64,000 nt of DNA from Speluncibacter jeojiensis (GCF_029589495.1 NZ_JAAIVF010000005.1:124001-188000); one strand, 5' to 3'; shown: positions 1 through 8,705, counted from the stretch's first letter. Notes: generated from the letters alone by a model not told the origin. Translations and numbers: made by a program.

Positions 1-2
1 TG

Positions 3-188
3 GCCGGCGACAGCGTCCCGCTCGTGTTCGCGGCGACCACGGCCGCCGGCGTCGGGTTCGACTGGCTGCGCGCCCGCAGCGGCAGCGTGGTCGCGCCGGC
101 GCTCGTGCACTACGCGCTCAATGCCGGTGGGGCGCTGATGATCGCACGAACCTCTCGGGGAGTGGGCTATCCTGACGGCGATGTCTGA
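3..188 (+). CDS. CPBP-family intramembrane metalloprotease, C-terminal fragment
   Basis: The reading frame is open from the left edge of the window and stops at 186-188, so only the last 61 residues are visible. The segment GSVVAPALVHYALNAGG resembles the last conserved motif of CPBP (Abi/CAAX-protease-like) membrane proteases, where a histidine and an asparagine lie in a terminal membrane helix. The catalytic EE motif would lie outside the window. Its stop overlaps the start of the TetR gene at 181 by eight bases, so the two are probably co-transcribed. The family call rests on this short motif. Confidence 0.55.
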   Translation, partial: AGDSVPLVFAATTAAGVGFDWLRARSGSVVAPALVHYALNAGGALMIARTSRGVGYPDGDV

Positions 189-831
189 CGCCGAGGGTTC
201 AGCGGGCGCTTCCCCCCGCCGCTGGGCAGGCCGTACCGCCGACGAACGGATCGATGAGCGTCGACGCCAGTTGCTCGACGCGGGTTACCAACTGCTGGGC
301 ACCGAGGGGGCTTCCGCGGTGACCGTACGGGCGGTGACCCGATTGTCGGGGTTGTCGCCGCGGTATTTCTACGAGAGCTACGCGAGTCGTGAGGACCTGT
401 TGCGGGCGGTGTTCGACGACCGGTTCGCCGTCATCCATCAGGCCGTGCAAGACGCCATGGTCGGCGCAGACCCCGGCTTCGATGCCCAGGCGCGGGCATC
501 GATCGACGCCACCGCGCGGTGTCTGGAGGAGGACCCGCGGCTCGGCCGGGCGCTGCTGCGTGAGTCGCTGGCCGACGACACCCTGCGCGCCTACGCCGAG
601 CGGGCGCTTCCCGAGTTCGTGGCGGGCGTGGCGCTGCGAGCCGTCGACGTCGCCGCGGTCGCGGCCTTGGATCCGGCCGAGCTGCAGGTGCTCATCTTGG
701 CGGTCTCCGGCGTCCAGGTGTCGCTGCTGCTGTCCTGGTGCGAGGGGTTGCTGCCGCTGCGCCGCGGGGAGTTGGTCGACAAGGTGGTCGCTGTGGTCGC
801 AGGAATCGTCGGCAGCGCCGGCCTACTGTGA
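181..831 (+). CDS. TetR-family transcriptional regulator
   Basis: This 216-residue protein has a TetR N-terminal DNA-binding domain at about residues 25-75. The recognition helix region reads LSGLSPRYFYESYASREDL, typical of the family, and the remaining helical part would bind the ligand. The ATG at 181 overlaps the stop of the upstream membrane-protease-like gene. The gene converges on the esterase gene that ends the minus-strand operon, leaving only 24 bases between their stops. Its target is unknown; the neighbouring operon is a plausible one. Confidence 0.85.
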   Translation: MSDAEGSAGASPRRWAGRTADERIDERRRQLLDAGYQLLGTEGASAVTVRAVTRLSGLSPRYFYESYASREDLLRAVFDDRFAVIHQAVQDAMVGADPGFDAQARASIDATARCLEEDPRLGRALLRESLADDTLRAYAERALPEFVAGVALRAVDVAAVAALDPAELQVLILAVSGVQVSLLLSWCEGLLPLRRGELVDKVVAVVAGIVGSAGLL

Positions 832-855
832 GCTTCCCTTCGTGCTTGCCGTCTT

Positions 856-2160
856 TCATCGCACAGTCTTCGGAGTCTCTGTGGCGATGCGGGCAGGAAT
901 GGCCAGGAACGTGAACATCTCCGGGTAGAGCACCGGCTTGCCGCTGGTGATCAGGCCCACCGACACCGCACGGTCCGGATCGGCCCACCCGAGGACGTTG
1001 CTCAAACCGAGGTGACCGAAGAGATTCGCGGTGTCCGGACCCCACAGACTGAACCGGCGTTCCCCGAGCATGAAGCCTCGGCTGTACCGCAGCGGTACCC
1101 CGAGGCTGCAGTCCACTTCCAGTTCCGCTGTCGGCGCGATCGCGCGTGCAACAGTGCCCGGGTTCAGGACGCGTACCCCGTCGAGTTCCCCACCGCGGCG
1201 CAGCAGTTCGAAGAACCGGGAGAGTTCCTCGGCGGTGGTCACCACATTTCCCGACGGCACGACCGAGGTGAGGAACCGCCGGTCGTTGGTCAGCCGGACC
1301 GTGTGCTCAACCGAGGTGCCGAGGATGCGCCCGAGGATCAGCGACAGCGGCGGCAGCGTCGGAAGCCCTGTGACGTAGTTCTTTCCGACCGAGGCGTCAT
1401 CGGCGGGGTCGACACCGTAGTTCGTCCACCGAAAGCCCAAGGGGTCGAGGATCTCTCGCGCCAGCACGGTGCGGATGTTGTCGCCGGTGACGCGTTCGAC
1501 GACCTCGCCGATGACGATGCCGCCGGTCACCGCGTGATAGGCGAGTTGCCGTCCCGGCCGGAAAACGGGCCTCGTCTCGCACATCGCGCCGATCACCGCG
1601 GCCCGGTCGTCGAGGTGGTCGAGGTCCATCGCCGCAGCGGGATGGAGCGGGATGCCCGCGCGGTGCGAGAGCAGATGAGCGATCGTGATCGATTCCTTGC
1701 CGTGCCGCGCGAAGTCCGGAATGTACTCGCCGACGGGGATGTCCAGGTCGATCACGCCGCGCTCGGCGAGCAGGTGTGCGACGACCGCCGTGATGGCCTT
1801 GGACGCTGAGCAGATGCCGAACGGCGTCTGGGTCGTCGCCGCCGTCCTGGGAGTGGACGGACCGTCGCCCGGGCCGTTTCCGTCGGAGTGGCCGATGGAG
1901 CGGTTGAGCACGACCTGCCCCTCGCGCCGCACGCACAACTGGATCGCAGGATGTACGCCGCTGCGGTAGAGGTCGACGGCGGTGTTCCAGATGCGATCGA
2001 TGCTCCGGGGATCCATACCGACGTCGCGCGGGTCGACTTCGGACCCGCGATCGGTGACAGCGTCGAGGTCGCGGGGGACCCGGATGCGGCGCAGCGGATC
2101 CGGCAGCAGCGGAATCCGGGGGAGCTGGGGGATTCGGGACAGCTGGGACATCAGTGCCAC
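856..2160 (-). CDS. Beta-lactamase-fold serine hydrolase (EstB/LipE-like esterase)
   Basis: The 434-residue product has the class C beta-lactamase/esterase fold. The nucleophile motif SASK (S118, K121) is followed by a Tyr-containing YHAV segment near Y208 and a C-terminal FGHLG segment. Proteins of this type usually hydrolyse esters rather than beta-lactams. No secretion signal is obvious, so it is probably cytoplasmic. The GTG at 2160 is preceded by a GAGGGAA ribosome-binding site; an ATG at 2151 is the alternative. It starts 25 bases after the ALDH-SRPBCC gene and is the last gene of the minus-strand operon. Its likely job there is cleaving the ester made by the Baeyer-Villiger enzyme (inference). 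Confidence 0.8.
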   Translation of the reverse strand: MALMSQLSRIPQLPRIPLLPDPLRRIRVPRDLDAVTDRGSEVDPRDVGMDPRSIDRIWNTAVDLYRSGVHPAIQLCVRREGQVVLNRSIGHSDGNGPGDGPSTPRTAATTQTPFGICSASKAITAVVAHLLAERGVIDLDIPVGEYIPDFARHGKESITIAHLLSHRAGIPLHPAAAMDLDHLDDRAAVIGAMCETRPVFRPGRQLAYHAVTGGIVIGEVVERVTGDNIRTVLAREILDPLGFRWTNYGVDPADDASVGKNYVTGLPTLPPLSLILGRILGTSVEHTVRLTNDRRFLTSVVPSGNVVTTAEELSRFFELLRRGGELDGVRVLNPGTVARAIAPTAELEVDCSLGVPLRYSRGFMLGERRFSLWGPDTANLFGHLGLSNVLGWADPDRAVSVGLITSGKPVLYPEMFTFLAIPARIATETPKTVR

Positions 2161-2185
2161 GTCGGCCGGTTCCCTCGAGCGGCGA

Positions 2186-4141
2186 TCATGCGAGTGCCCG
2201 TTCGCAGCCGCTCAGGATCAGCCGGAAGACGGTGCTCAACGCCGGACGGATCACCCCCGCCGCCAGAGCGCCGCCGTCGACCTCCGACACCCAGGTCACA
2301 AGGCAGCTGTCACTGCCGTCGTTCGTGATGTCGATGGTGGCGCCGAGGTGGCTGACGAGCGGAAGTGATCGGGTGATCACGTACCGGATCTGCGTCGGCC
2401 GCTCGAACCCGATGATCTCCTCGCGGAAATAGGCTGCGGGGCTGAAGACCTCCCGAACCGCACCGACGCCGTGGGGTTCGTCGACACCGCGGCGGGTGTG
2501 CCGCACGAGAACGCCGGGCAGTGCCTTGGCGAAGTTGGATCCGTCGGCGAGCCAATCGAACACGGCCATCGCAGGAGCGGGGATCGACCGCTGTACCTCC
2601 ACCCGACGCGGGTGGAGGGCCTGTGTGCGCCCGAGACGGTGCGTGATGCTGCCGCCGTCGTCGAGCCGGCCGGCCCTGCGCAGCAAGTCGGACTTCGCCG
2701 CCGAGTACGGGAATCCGGCCAGCTTGCCGATGACGGAGAGTTCGATCCGATTGGCGGTGATCGCCTGGGTCCGGGTGAACTTCCGGATGCCGTACGGTCC
2801 ACCGAGTCGAGCCCCCACCCCGGATGTCTTCCAACCGGATTGGGGAATCGGGTGACACAGGATGTGGGTGGCCGCGTCGTTGATGTTCACCGTGCCCGCC
2901 TCGAGACGTGCGGCGATGCGCAGTGCCCCGGATCGGTTGCGTGACCATACGCTGGCGGACAGTCCAAAGGGCGAATCGTTGGCGAGCCGGATCGCCTCGT
3001 CGACGTCGGCGACGCGCATGATCGGCAGCACCGGACCGAAGGTCTCCTCGTTCATCACCGCCATCGTGTGGTCGACACCGGTGAGCACAGTGGGTTCGAA
3101 TCCCTGACCGGCGTCGGCCTTACGCCCGCCGGTGACAGCGGTGGCGCCCTTGGCGACGGCGTCGTCGACATGGCGGGTGACGATCTCGAGTTGGTCGGCG
3201 GTGATCAGTCCGGTGATGTCCACATCGAAACCGTCACCGGCGTCCCGCAGGCTCCGCACCAGATCGGCCACCCTGGTGACGAGCTCGTCATAGATGTCGG
3301 CGACCGCATAGACCCGCTCGACGGAGACGCACATCTGGCCGGAGTTGAGCATTCCACCCAGGACGATGCCCTGCGCCGTCTGATCCAGGTCGGCGTCTGC
3401 GAGCACGATGGCCGGGTCGTTGCCCCCCAACTCGAGGCTGTACGGCTTGAGTGCCGCGGCGGCTGTCGCCGCGATCGCGGTCCCGGTGCGTGCGGTCCCG
3501 GTGAACTGGATGAAGTCGACGGCGTTCACCACGGCCGCACCGGTGGACCCGGCCCCGTTGACCCCCGTGAACACCGGAGGTGCGCCGATCTCGGTCCAGC
3601 CCTCGAGCACCGCAGTGGCGGCGAGCGGGGTGTGTTCGGACGGCTTGACGATCACCGCGGCGCCTGCCAGGAGAGCAGGAATCGCATCCCACAGGAACAT
3701 CGCCAGCGGGAAGTTCCACGGACTGATCACCCCGACCACCTGGTACGGGACATGGCGGATGCGCAGCGCTTTGAGCGCGGTGACCAGACTGGTCGGCCAG
3801 GGCGTTTCGTCGGCGAGGAACTTTTCCGCACGGTCGCAGTAGTAGTGCAGCACGGACAGGCTCGACGACAGTTCGATACCGATCTCGGCCGGTGGTTTGC
3901 CCGTCTCGGCCTGCAGCAGGTTGTTGATGCGCTGCTCGTTCGCGTAGATCCAGTCGCGGAATCGGTGCATCCAACGCACCCGGGCAGCGACCGGCAACGC
4001 TGCCCATTGTGGTTGTGCCGCACGCAATTGCGAGACCGTCTGCCGGACGTCCTCGGCGGATGACGTCCGGACGGTGCCGATGGTTCGGCCGTCGGCGGGG
4101 CTGCACACGTCGATGCTCTGGGCTCGGGTCGTGGTGGTCAT
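2186..4141 (-). CDS. Aldehyde dehydrogenase fused to a C-terminal SRPBCC (START-like) domain
   Basis: This is a continuous 651-codon frame. Residues 1 to about 505 form an NAD(P)-dependent aldehyde dehydrogenase, with the SPWNFP motif, a GQMC active-site cysteine and the ELGGNDP glutamate segment. Residues 514-651 match a helix-grip SRPBCC/polyketide-cyclase-like domain (start VEVQRSIPAP), which binds hydrophobic ligands. Ordinary ALDHs of this class are about 450-500 residues, so the tail is an addition. The ATG at 4141 overlaps the upstream SDR stop as ATGA; an upstream start at 4273 would lie inside the SDR gene and is rejected. The role is probably oxidation of an aldehyde released in the monooxygenase pathway. 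Confidence 0.88.
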   Translation of the reverse strand: MTTTTRAQSIDVCSPADGRTIGTVRTSSAEDVRQTVSQLRAAQPQWAALPVAARVRWMHRFRDWIYANEQRINNLLQAETGKPPAEIGIELSSSLSVLHYYCDRAEKFLADETPWPTSLVTALKALRIRHVPYQVVGVISPWNFPLAMFLWDAIPALLAGAAVIVKPSEHTPLAATAVLEGWTEIGAPPVFTGVNGAGSTGAAVVNAVDFIQFTGTARTGTAIAATAAAALKPYSLELGGNDPAIVLADADLDQTAQGIVLGGMLNSGQMCVSVERVYAVADIYDELVTRVADLVRSLRDAGDGFDVDITGLITADQLEIVTRHVDDAVAKGATAVTGGRKADAGQGFEPTVLTGVDHTMAVMNEETFGPVLPIMRVADVDEAIRLANDSPFGLSASVWSRNRSGALRIAARLEAGTVNINDAATHILCHPIPQSGWKTSGVGARLGGPYGIRKFTRTQAITANRIELSVIGKLAGFPYSAAKSDLLRRAGRLDDGGSITHRLGRTQALHPRRVEVQRSIPAPAMAVFDWLADGSNFAKALPGVLVRHTRRGVDEPHGVGAVREVFSPAAYFREEIIGFERPTQIRYVITRSLPLVSHLGATIDITNDGSDSCLVTWVSEVDGGALAAGVIRPALSTVFRLILSGCERALA

Positions 4142-5055
4142 GATGCGTCCTCGGGTGCGCTCGGCAGGCAGGTGGTTTCGAGCTTCCGCAACAGTTCGTG
4201 CACCCGGCGGTCGTCGACGAGATAGAGGTCCATCAGCGGCGTGAGGATTCCGCGCAGCGCCGAGACCGGCCACCAGGCTCCCGGTGACATCACCGACGAC
4301 GAGCGGTGCTCGACCCCCGAGACCAGCGCCGAGGCCGCCTCGGTAGCGGTGATGCGCCGGCGTAGCGGCCCGGGCAACATGGAGTTCAGCTGCGCTCCGA
4401 GCTCGTCGGAGTCCAGCGCGTTCCGGGTCAGCTCGGTCTCGACGATGCCGTAATAGCAGGTCGTCACGCTGACCCCGTGCGGTGCCAGTTCCAGCCGGAA
4501 GGCACGACTGAGCTGTTCGGTGGCGGCCTTGCTGATCATGTACGCGGCGCCACCGACCGGCGGACAGAACGCGGCGCAGGAGGCGACGACCACGATGTGC
4601 CCCCGGCTGCTGATGAGGTGGTCGACCGCCGGCAGGACGGTGTTCAGCACGCCGGTGACGTTGACGTTCAGCACCGCGTCGAAGTGCTGCGGATCGGCGC
4701 CCCGCAGCGTCCCGGCGGGTGGGGTGATCCCGGCGTTGGCGACGACCAGATCAAGCCTGCCGAATCGGCCTACTGCCTGCTCCACAGCCATCCTCATGGC
4801 CGTGCGGTCGGTGACGTCCGCGCCGATGGCCAGCGCACGGTGTTCGCCGAGTGTGGCCACCACGTCCTTTGCGGCGGTCTCGTCGCGGTCGACGACGACC
4901 ACCGACGCACCCTTGTCGGCCAGTTGCGTCACCGTCTGCCGGCCGATGCCGTCACCGCCGCCGGTGACGAGCGCGACCTTGCCGGACAGGTCGAACGTGG
5001 TCTGACCCGGAACGAGCATGCGGCACAGGGCGATGGGGAGGTCGATCAGGCTCAT
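4138..5055 (-). CDS. Short-chain dehydrogenase/reductase (SDR)
   Basis: The 305-residue product is a classical SDR. The NAD(P)-binding motif TGGGDGIG is at residues 31-38, NAG is at 107-109, a catalytic serine lies near 159, and YMISK carries Y172 and K176. It probably oxidises an alcohol or reduces a ketone as a step next to the monooxygenase. The ATG at 5055 overlaps the monooxygenase stop (TGATG), and its own stop overlaps the ALDH start. These overlaps fix the reading frames and imply translational coupling. The sequence is reminiscent of SDRs in the mycobacterial mymA operon, but the substrate is not readable. Confidence 0.88.
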   Translation of the reverse strand: MSLIDLPIALCRMLVPGQTTFDLSGKVALVTGGGDGIGRQTVTQLADKGASVVVVDRDETAAKDVVATLGEHRALAIGADVTDRTAMRMAVEQAVGRFGRLDLVVANAGITPPAGTLRGADPQHFDAVLNVNVTGVLNTVLPAVDHLISSRGHIVVVASCAAFCPPVGGAAYMISKAATEQLSRAFRLELAPHGVSVTTCYYGIVETELTRNALDSDELGAQLNSMLPGPLRRRITATEAASALVSGVEHRSSSVMSPGAWWPVSALRGILTPLMDLYLVDDRRVHELLRKLETTCLPSAPEDAS

Positions 5056-6506
5056 CAGCTGACCACCTCGTAGTTGTCCAGGTCGAAATTCCTTGTCCGA
5101 TGCCGGTATTCGAAGGACCAATTGGGGTACAGGCCAGAGTTCTCCCCGCTGCCGTTGGTGTAGTAACTCGCGCAGCCGCCCTGCAGCCAGGTCCCGTGCT
5201 GCGACCGCCGATGGACCTCGTCGACGAACGCGTCCTGGACCTCGTGGCGGAGGTCGAAGCGCGTGATGCCGCGCTGGCGAAGTTTCTTGATCCCGCTGAC
5301 GATGTAGTCGATCTGGCCCTCGATCATGAACACGGCCGACTGGTTGCCCGCGGCGCCGAACCTGCCCAGGATCGTGAACATGTTCGGGAACCCGGCAGTG
5401 GCCACACCCAGGTACGACTGCGGCCGGTCACGGTAGACGTCGTTGACCGACCTGCCGTCGATGCCCTTGATGCCGTCGCCGACCCGGGGCGTCGCGGTGA
5501 ATCCGGTGGCGAACACGATGGTGTCCACCGCGTGCTCGACGCCGGCACCGTCCACGATCGAGTGCTCACGGATCTCGCTGATGCCCTCGGTCACCACCGT
5601 GACGTCGTCACGGCACAGCGCCGGATAGTACTTGTCCGAGAAGATCGCCCGCTTGCATCCGATCATGTAGTCGGGAGTGAGCTTGCTGCGCAACTCCGGA
5701 TCGGACACCTGCCGCGCGAGCTGGAGCCGGCCGAGCGCCTCGAACGGGTGACGGAAGGCCGTGTTGGTGAACCCCGGCAGTCCGAACGACTCGATGGCGG
5801 CATACCAGCCGGTCCGCATCAGCCGCTGCGTCAGCGGTAGCAGTGAGTACAGGGTCTTTTCGGCAAGGGTGATCGACCGGTCCAGGCGGGGGACGATCCA
5901 CGCCGGCGTCCGCTGGAACACGACCACCTCGTCGGCGACGTCGCTGATCGCGGGAATGACCTGAATGGCCGTCGCGCCGGTGCCGATGACGGCGACGCGC
6001 TCACCCGACATGTCGTGGTCGTGATCCCAGTGCAGCGTGTGAAACATGCTGCCGCCGAAGGTGTCCATGCCGGGGAGCTGCGGGATGGACGCCTCGGTGA
6101 AGGCGCCGACCGCGGTCACCAGGACGTCCGCGGTCATCTCGCCGTGATTCGTGCGGATCTGCCAGGTGCTGGTGGTCTCGTCGAATACCGCCGACTCGAC
6201 CTCGGTCCCGAACCTCATGTGGCCGGTCACGTCGAACTTCTCGGCGACGTCGCGCAGGTAGTCGAGGATCTCGCCCTGACTTGCGTACTTGTGGGACCAG
6301 GCCGGGTTGGGTGCGAACGAGTAGCAATACAGTACGGAGGGCACATCGCATGCGGCACCGGGATAGGTGTTGCGACTCCAGGTTCCACCGAGGTCCTCGG
6401 TTCGTTCGAGGATGGTGAAGTCGGTGATGCCCGCCTGCCGCAGCTTGGCGCCGAGGCCGATGCCGCCGAAGCCGGCGCCGACGATGACGATCGGGTGATG
6501 GTCCAT
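5055..6506 (-). CDS. Flavin-containing monooxygenase, Baeyer-Villiger type
   Basis: The 483-residue protein carries two Rossmann motifs, GAGFGG (residues 10-15) for FAD and GTGATA (175-180) for NADPH. Between them, at 150-161, is FGGSMFHTLHWD, which fits the Baeyer-Villiger fingerprint FxGxxxHxxxW(P/D). Such enzymes insert oxygen next to a ketone to form an ester or lactone. The ATG at 6506 directly precedes the FAD motif. It sits between the reductase gene and the SDR gene in the same operon, with an esterase at the operon end, which fits a ketone-to-ester-to-alcohol-plus-acid route. The M. tuberculosis relatives EthA and MymA belong to this class. Confidence 0.88.
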   Translation of the reverse strand: MDHHPIVIVGAGFGGIGLGAKLRQAGITDFTILERTEDLGGTWSRNTYPGAACDVPSVLYCYSFAPNPAWSHKYASQGEILDYLRDVAEKFDVTGHMRFGTEVESAVFDETTSTWQIRTNHGEMTADVLVTAVGAFTEASIPQLPGMDTFGGSMFHTLHWDHDHDMSGERVAVIGTGATAIQVIPAISDVADEVVVFQRTPAWIVPRLDRSITLAEKTLYSLLPLTQRLMRTGWYAAIESFGLPGFTNTAFRHPFEALGRLQLARQVSDPELRSKLTPDYMIGCKRAIFSDKYYPALCRDDVTVVTEGISEIREHSIVDGAGVEHAVDTIVFATGFTATPRVGDGIKGIDGRSVNDVYRDRPQSYLGVATAGFPNMFTILGRFGAAGNQSAVFMIEGQIDYIVSGIKKLRQRGITRFDLRHEVQDAFVDEVHRRSQHGTWLQGGCASYYTNGSGENSGLYPNWSFEYRHRTRNFDLDNYEVVS

Positions 6507-6563
6507 GGTCGTTGTCCTTGGAGGTGGTCGTGTTCCCTGGAGTGGTCGGCGAGTGTGCAGCGG

Positions 6564-7613
6564 TTACAGGTCGAGCACGACGGTGCCCTCGCCGCGAGAA
6601 ACGCAGGGGAGCATCGTGTCGTCGCGTTCCGAGTCGAGCAGCAGGGTGTCGCGGTGGTCGATCTCGCCACAGAGGACCTTCGCCCTGCAGGTCCCGCAGA
6701 AGCCCTGCTGACACGAGTAGGTCACCGAGGGCTCCACGCGGCGGATCGCGCTCAGCGCGGATTCGTTCGCGCCGACCGTGACGGTCGTCCCGGTGCGCGC
6801 AAGGGTGATGTCGAATTCCGCGCCGCCGCGCACCGGCGGTGGGGAGAACCGTTCGCTGTAGAGTCGCGCGGTCGGATTCGGCTCGGAGAGAAGCGACTTG
6901 GCGTCGTCCATCAGCGCAGGCGGCCCGCACAGGTATACCGCGGCCCCCGTCTCGGCCTCGCCCAGAACGGCGGCGATGTCGGGTAGGCCGTGTTCGTCGT
7001 CGGTGCGCACGGCGACGTGGTCTCCGTAGCGAGCGAGTGTGTCGAGGAAGGGCAGGCTCTCGCGCGAGCGTCCCAGGTAGACCAGTCGCCAGTGGGCGCC
7101 GGACCGGCGAGCCTGCTCGATCATCGACAGCATCGGAGTGATGCCGATTCCCGCGGCGACGAAGAGATAGGAACTCTCCTGCACCATGTGAAATGCGTTG
7201 CGCGGTCCACGAATCCGCAATGTGCTACCGACTCGGACGGTCTCGTGGATCTCACGGGAGCCGCCGCCTCCGTCCTCGATACGCCGCACTGCGATGCGGT
7301 AGTGCTTGCGATCACGGATGTCACCGCAGAGCGAGTACTGACGCATCCGGCCCGACGGCAGGATGACGTCGAGGTGGGCGCCCGGCGTCCAGTGGGGGAG
7401 GTCTGCGCCGTCGTCGGCGGCGAGGGTCAGGGCGAGCACCCCGTCCGCGACGTGCTCGACGTTCGCCACCGTCAGGTCCTGCTCGAATCCGGCCAGTCGC
7501 ACGGGCTTCGGCCGGGACAACAGCTCGGCCGCGGGGCTCTGCGTGAAGACGCGCAGGTAGCTGCGGTAGGTGGCCAGTGCCAGGTCGAACCCGGTGTCGA
7601 GGGCGGTGCTCAT
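6564..7613 (-). CDS. Flavin/2Fe-2S oxidoreductase (phthalate dioxygenase reductase type)
   Basis: The 349-residue electron-transfer protein has three parts in order: a flavin-binding barrel with RMRQYSLCG, an NAD-binding domain with GIGITPMLSM and YLCGPP, and a C-terminal plant-type ferredoxin domain. Cluster ligands are C301, C306, C309 and C337. It would pass electrons from NAD(P)H to an oxygenase. The flavin monooxygenase next to it needs no such partner, so the true acceptor is probably another protein, possibly the PF10118 ferritin-like protein encoded just upstream, whose stop overlaps this ATG as ATGA. Confidence 0.9.
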   Translation of the reverse strand: MSTALDTGFDLALATYRSYLRVFTQSPAAELLSRPKPVRLAGFEQDLTVANVEHVADGVLALTLAADDGADLPHWTPGAHLDVILPSGRMRQYSLCGDIRDRKHYRIAVRRIEDGGGGSREIHETVRVGSTLRIRGPRNAFHMVQESSYLFVAAGIGITPMLSMIEQARRSGAHWRLVYLGRSRESLPFLDTLARYGDHVAVRTDDEHGLPDIAAVLGEAETGAAVYLCGPPALMDDAKSLLSEPNPTARLYSERFSPPPVRGGAEFDITLARTGTTVTVGANESALSAIRRVEPSVTYSCQQGFCGTCRAKVLCGEIDHRDTLLLDSERDDTMLPCVSRGEGTVVLDL

Positions 7614-8551
7614 CGGCCGTCCTTGATCGGGGCGGTGGCCAGGTAGCGAACGGCGGCCTCCATGCCGGGCAACTGCGACGGATGGAAGCCCGGACGTAGG
7701 TAGACGGGGATCTCGGTGACGAATCCGGCGATGTTCGGGATGACCCGTCGACGCGTGGCGCGGATCATGTCGGTGACCAGCCCGGGCATCCAGCCCAGTG
7801 GCGCGTGGCTCTGGTTCAGTTCCGGGTCGTGGGCGGCCAGCCAGGTGAGCGTCGTGATTCCGGTGACGGCGAGGGCGAGGCTGCCCAGCACGGCCATCCG
7901 CGCCCGGCGTGCGTAGCTACCGTCGACGTACATGTAGGCGTCGAACACGACGCTGCGATGCTCGACCTCCTCTGCGCCGTGCCACTTGAGCAGATCCAAG
8001 ATCATCGGGTGGATGCCCGAGTTCTCGAGGCCTTCGGATTCGAGGAAGAACTTTCCCCACACCGCGGTGTAGTGCTCGAGTGCGGAGAACAACGCCAGAC
8101 GCTCGCAGAGCAACTGGTGCCGGATCCGCTCGGATCCGGTGTCGCTCATGATCAGATCGATGATCCTGTCCATCCGGTCGATCACGGGCTGCGGATCCAG
8201 GCCGAGTTCGACGAGCCGGCCCATCATCCCGCCGTGCTGGTCGGCGTGGGTCGCCTCCTGGCCGATGAATCCGATCATCTCTTCGCGCAGTCGGGGGTCG
8301 TCGACGAGGGGGAGGGCCTGCGCCATCGCGCGTGACATCGCCTTCTCGCCCTGCGGCAGCAGCAGGTGCATGCAGTTGTAGACATGAGCGGCGATCGGGT
8401 TGCCGGGGACGTAGTGCATCGGGACGTCGTCCCAATGGAAGTCCATGTCGCGGGCGTGGATCGCGTGCGCTTCCGAGGTGTGGAGCGGTGACGCGGTGCT
8501 CGGGGAGATGACGGTGTTCGGCCGGACGGCCGACGTTGCTGGGAGGCTCAT
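7610..8551 (-). CDS. PF10118-family 'metal-dependent hydrolase' (ferritin-like, putative di-metal protein)
   Basis: The 313-residue helical protein fits the family named predicted metal-dependent hydrolase (PF10118). Two ExxH segments, FIGQEATHADQH and GAEEVEHRSV, look like metal ligands of a ferritin-like four-helix bundle. A hydrophobic stretch (LGSLALAVTGITTLTWLA) suggests membrane contact. The name hydrolase is not well founded for this family. It is the first gene of the minus-strand operon and is coupled to a ferredoxin-type reductase, which makes a di-iron oxygenase role worth considering. GAGGAAG precedes the ATG. Confidence 0.75.
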   Translation of the reverse strand: MSLPATSAVRPNTVISPSTASPLHTSEAHAIHARDMDFHWDDVPMHYVPGNPIAAHVYNCMHLLLPQGEKAMSRAMAQALPLVDDPRLREEMIGFIGQEATHADQHGGMMGRLVELGLDPQPVIDRMDRIIDLIMSDTGSERIRHQLLCERLALFSALEHYTAVWGKFFLESEGLENSGIHPMILDLLKWHGAEEVEHRSVVFDAYMYVDGSYARRARMAVLGSLALAVTGITTLTWLAAHDPELNQSHAPLGWMPGLVTDMIRATRRRVIPNIAGFVTEIPVYLRPGFHPSQLPGMEAAVRYLATAPIKDGR

Positions 8552-8594
8552 GGCGACTTCCTCGCGGTGGTCGAGTAGTGCTGGTCAGTGAACT

Positions 8595-8610
8595 GGAAAC
8601 ACCCGTTTCC
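8595..8610. promoter_or_regulatory. 16-bp palindrome upstream of the minus-strand operon
   Basis: GGAAAC-ACCC-GTTTCC is a perfect inverted repeat 44-59 bases upstream of the PF10118 gene start. Size and position fit a TetR-type operator. No -10 element could be placed with confidence. The binding protein is unknown. Confidence 0.4.
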
Positions 8611-8675
8611 TGTGTTGTTGCGAGTATGGAGGACTACGGGCGCGGCGTCAATGGCGCCGGCGCACCGAATCAACT

Positions 8676-8692
8676 ATTGGCAGAACGCCAAT
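8676..8692. promoter_or_regulatory. Candidate operator 1, ATTGGC-N5-GCCAAT
   Basis: A perfect 17-bp palindrome, ATTGGCAGAACGCCAAT. It covers the -35 hexamer of the predicted acyl-CoA dehydrogenase promoter (TTGGCA at 8677-8682). A near-identical second site lies 119 bp downstream. A repressor bound here would occlude RNA polymerase. Confidence 0.6.
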
Positions 8693-8705
8693 ATGTGCGT
8701 AGCAT
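8677..8705 (+). promoter_or_regulatory. Predicted promoter of the beta-oxidation operon
   Basis: TTGGCA (8677-8682) and TAGCAT (8700-8705) are separated by 17 bases, close to the actinobacterial sigma-70-type consensus. Transcription would begin near 8712, giving a leader of about 115 bases before the acyl-CoA dehydrogenase ATG. Confidence 0.5.
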
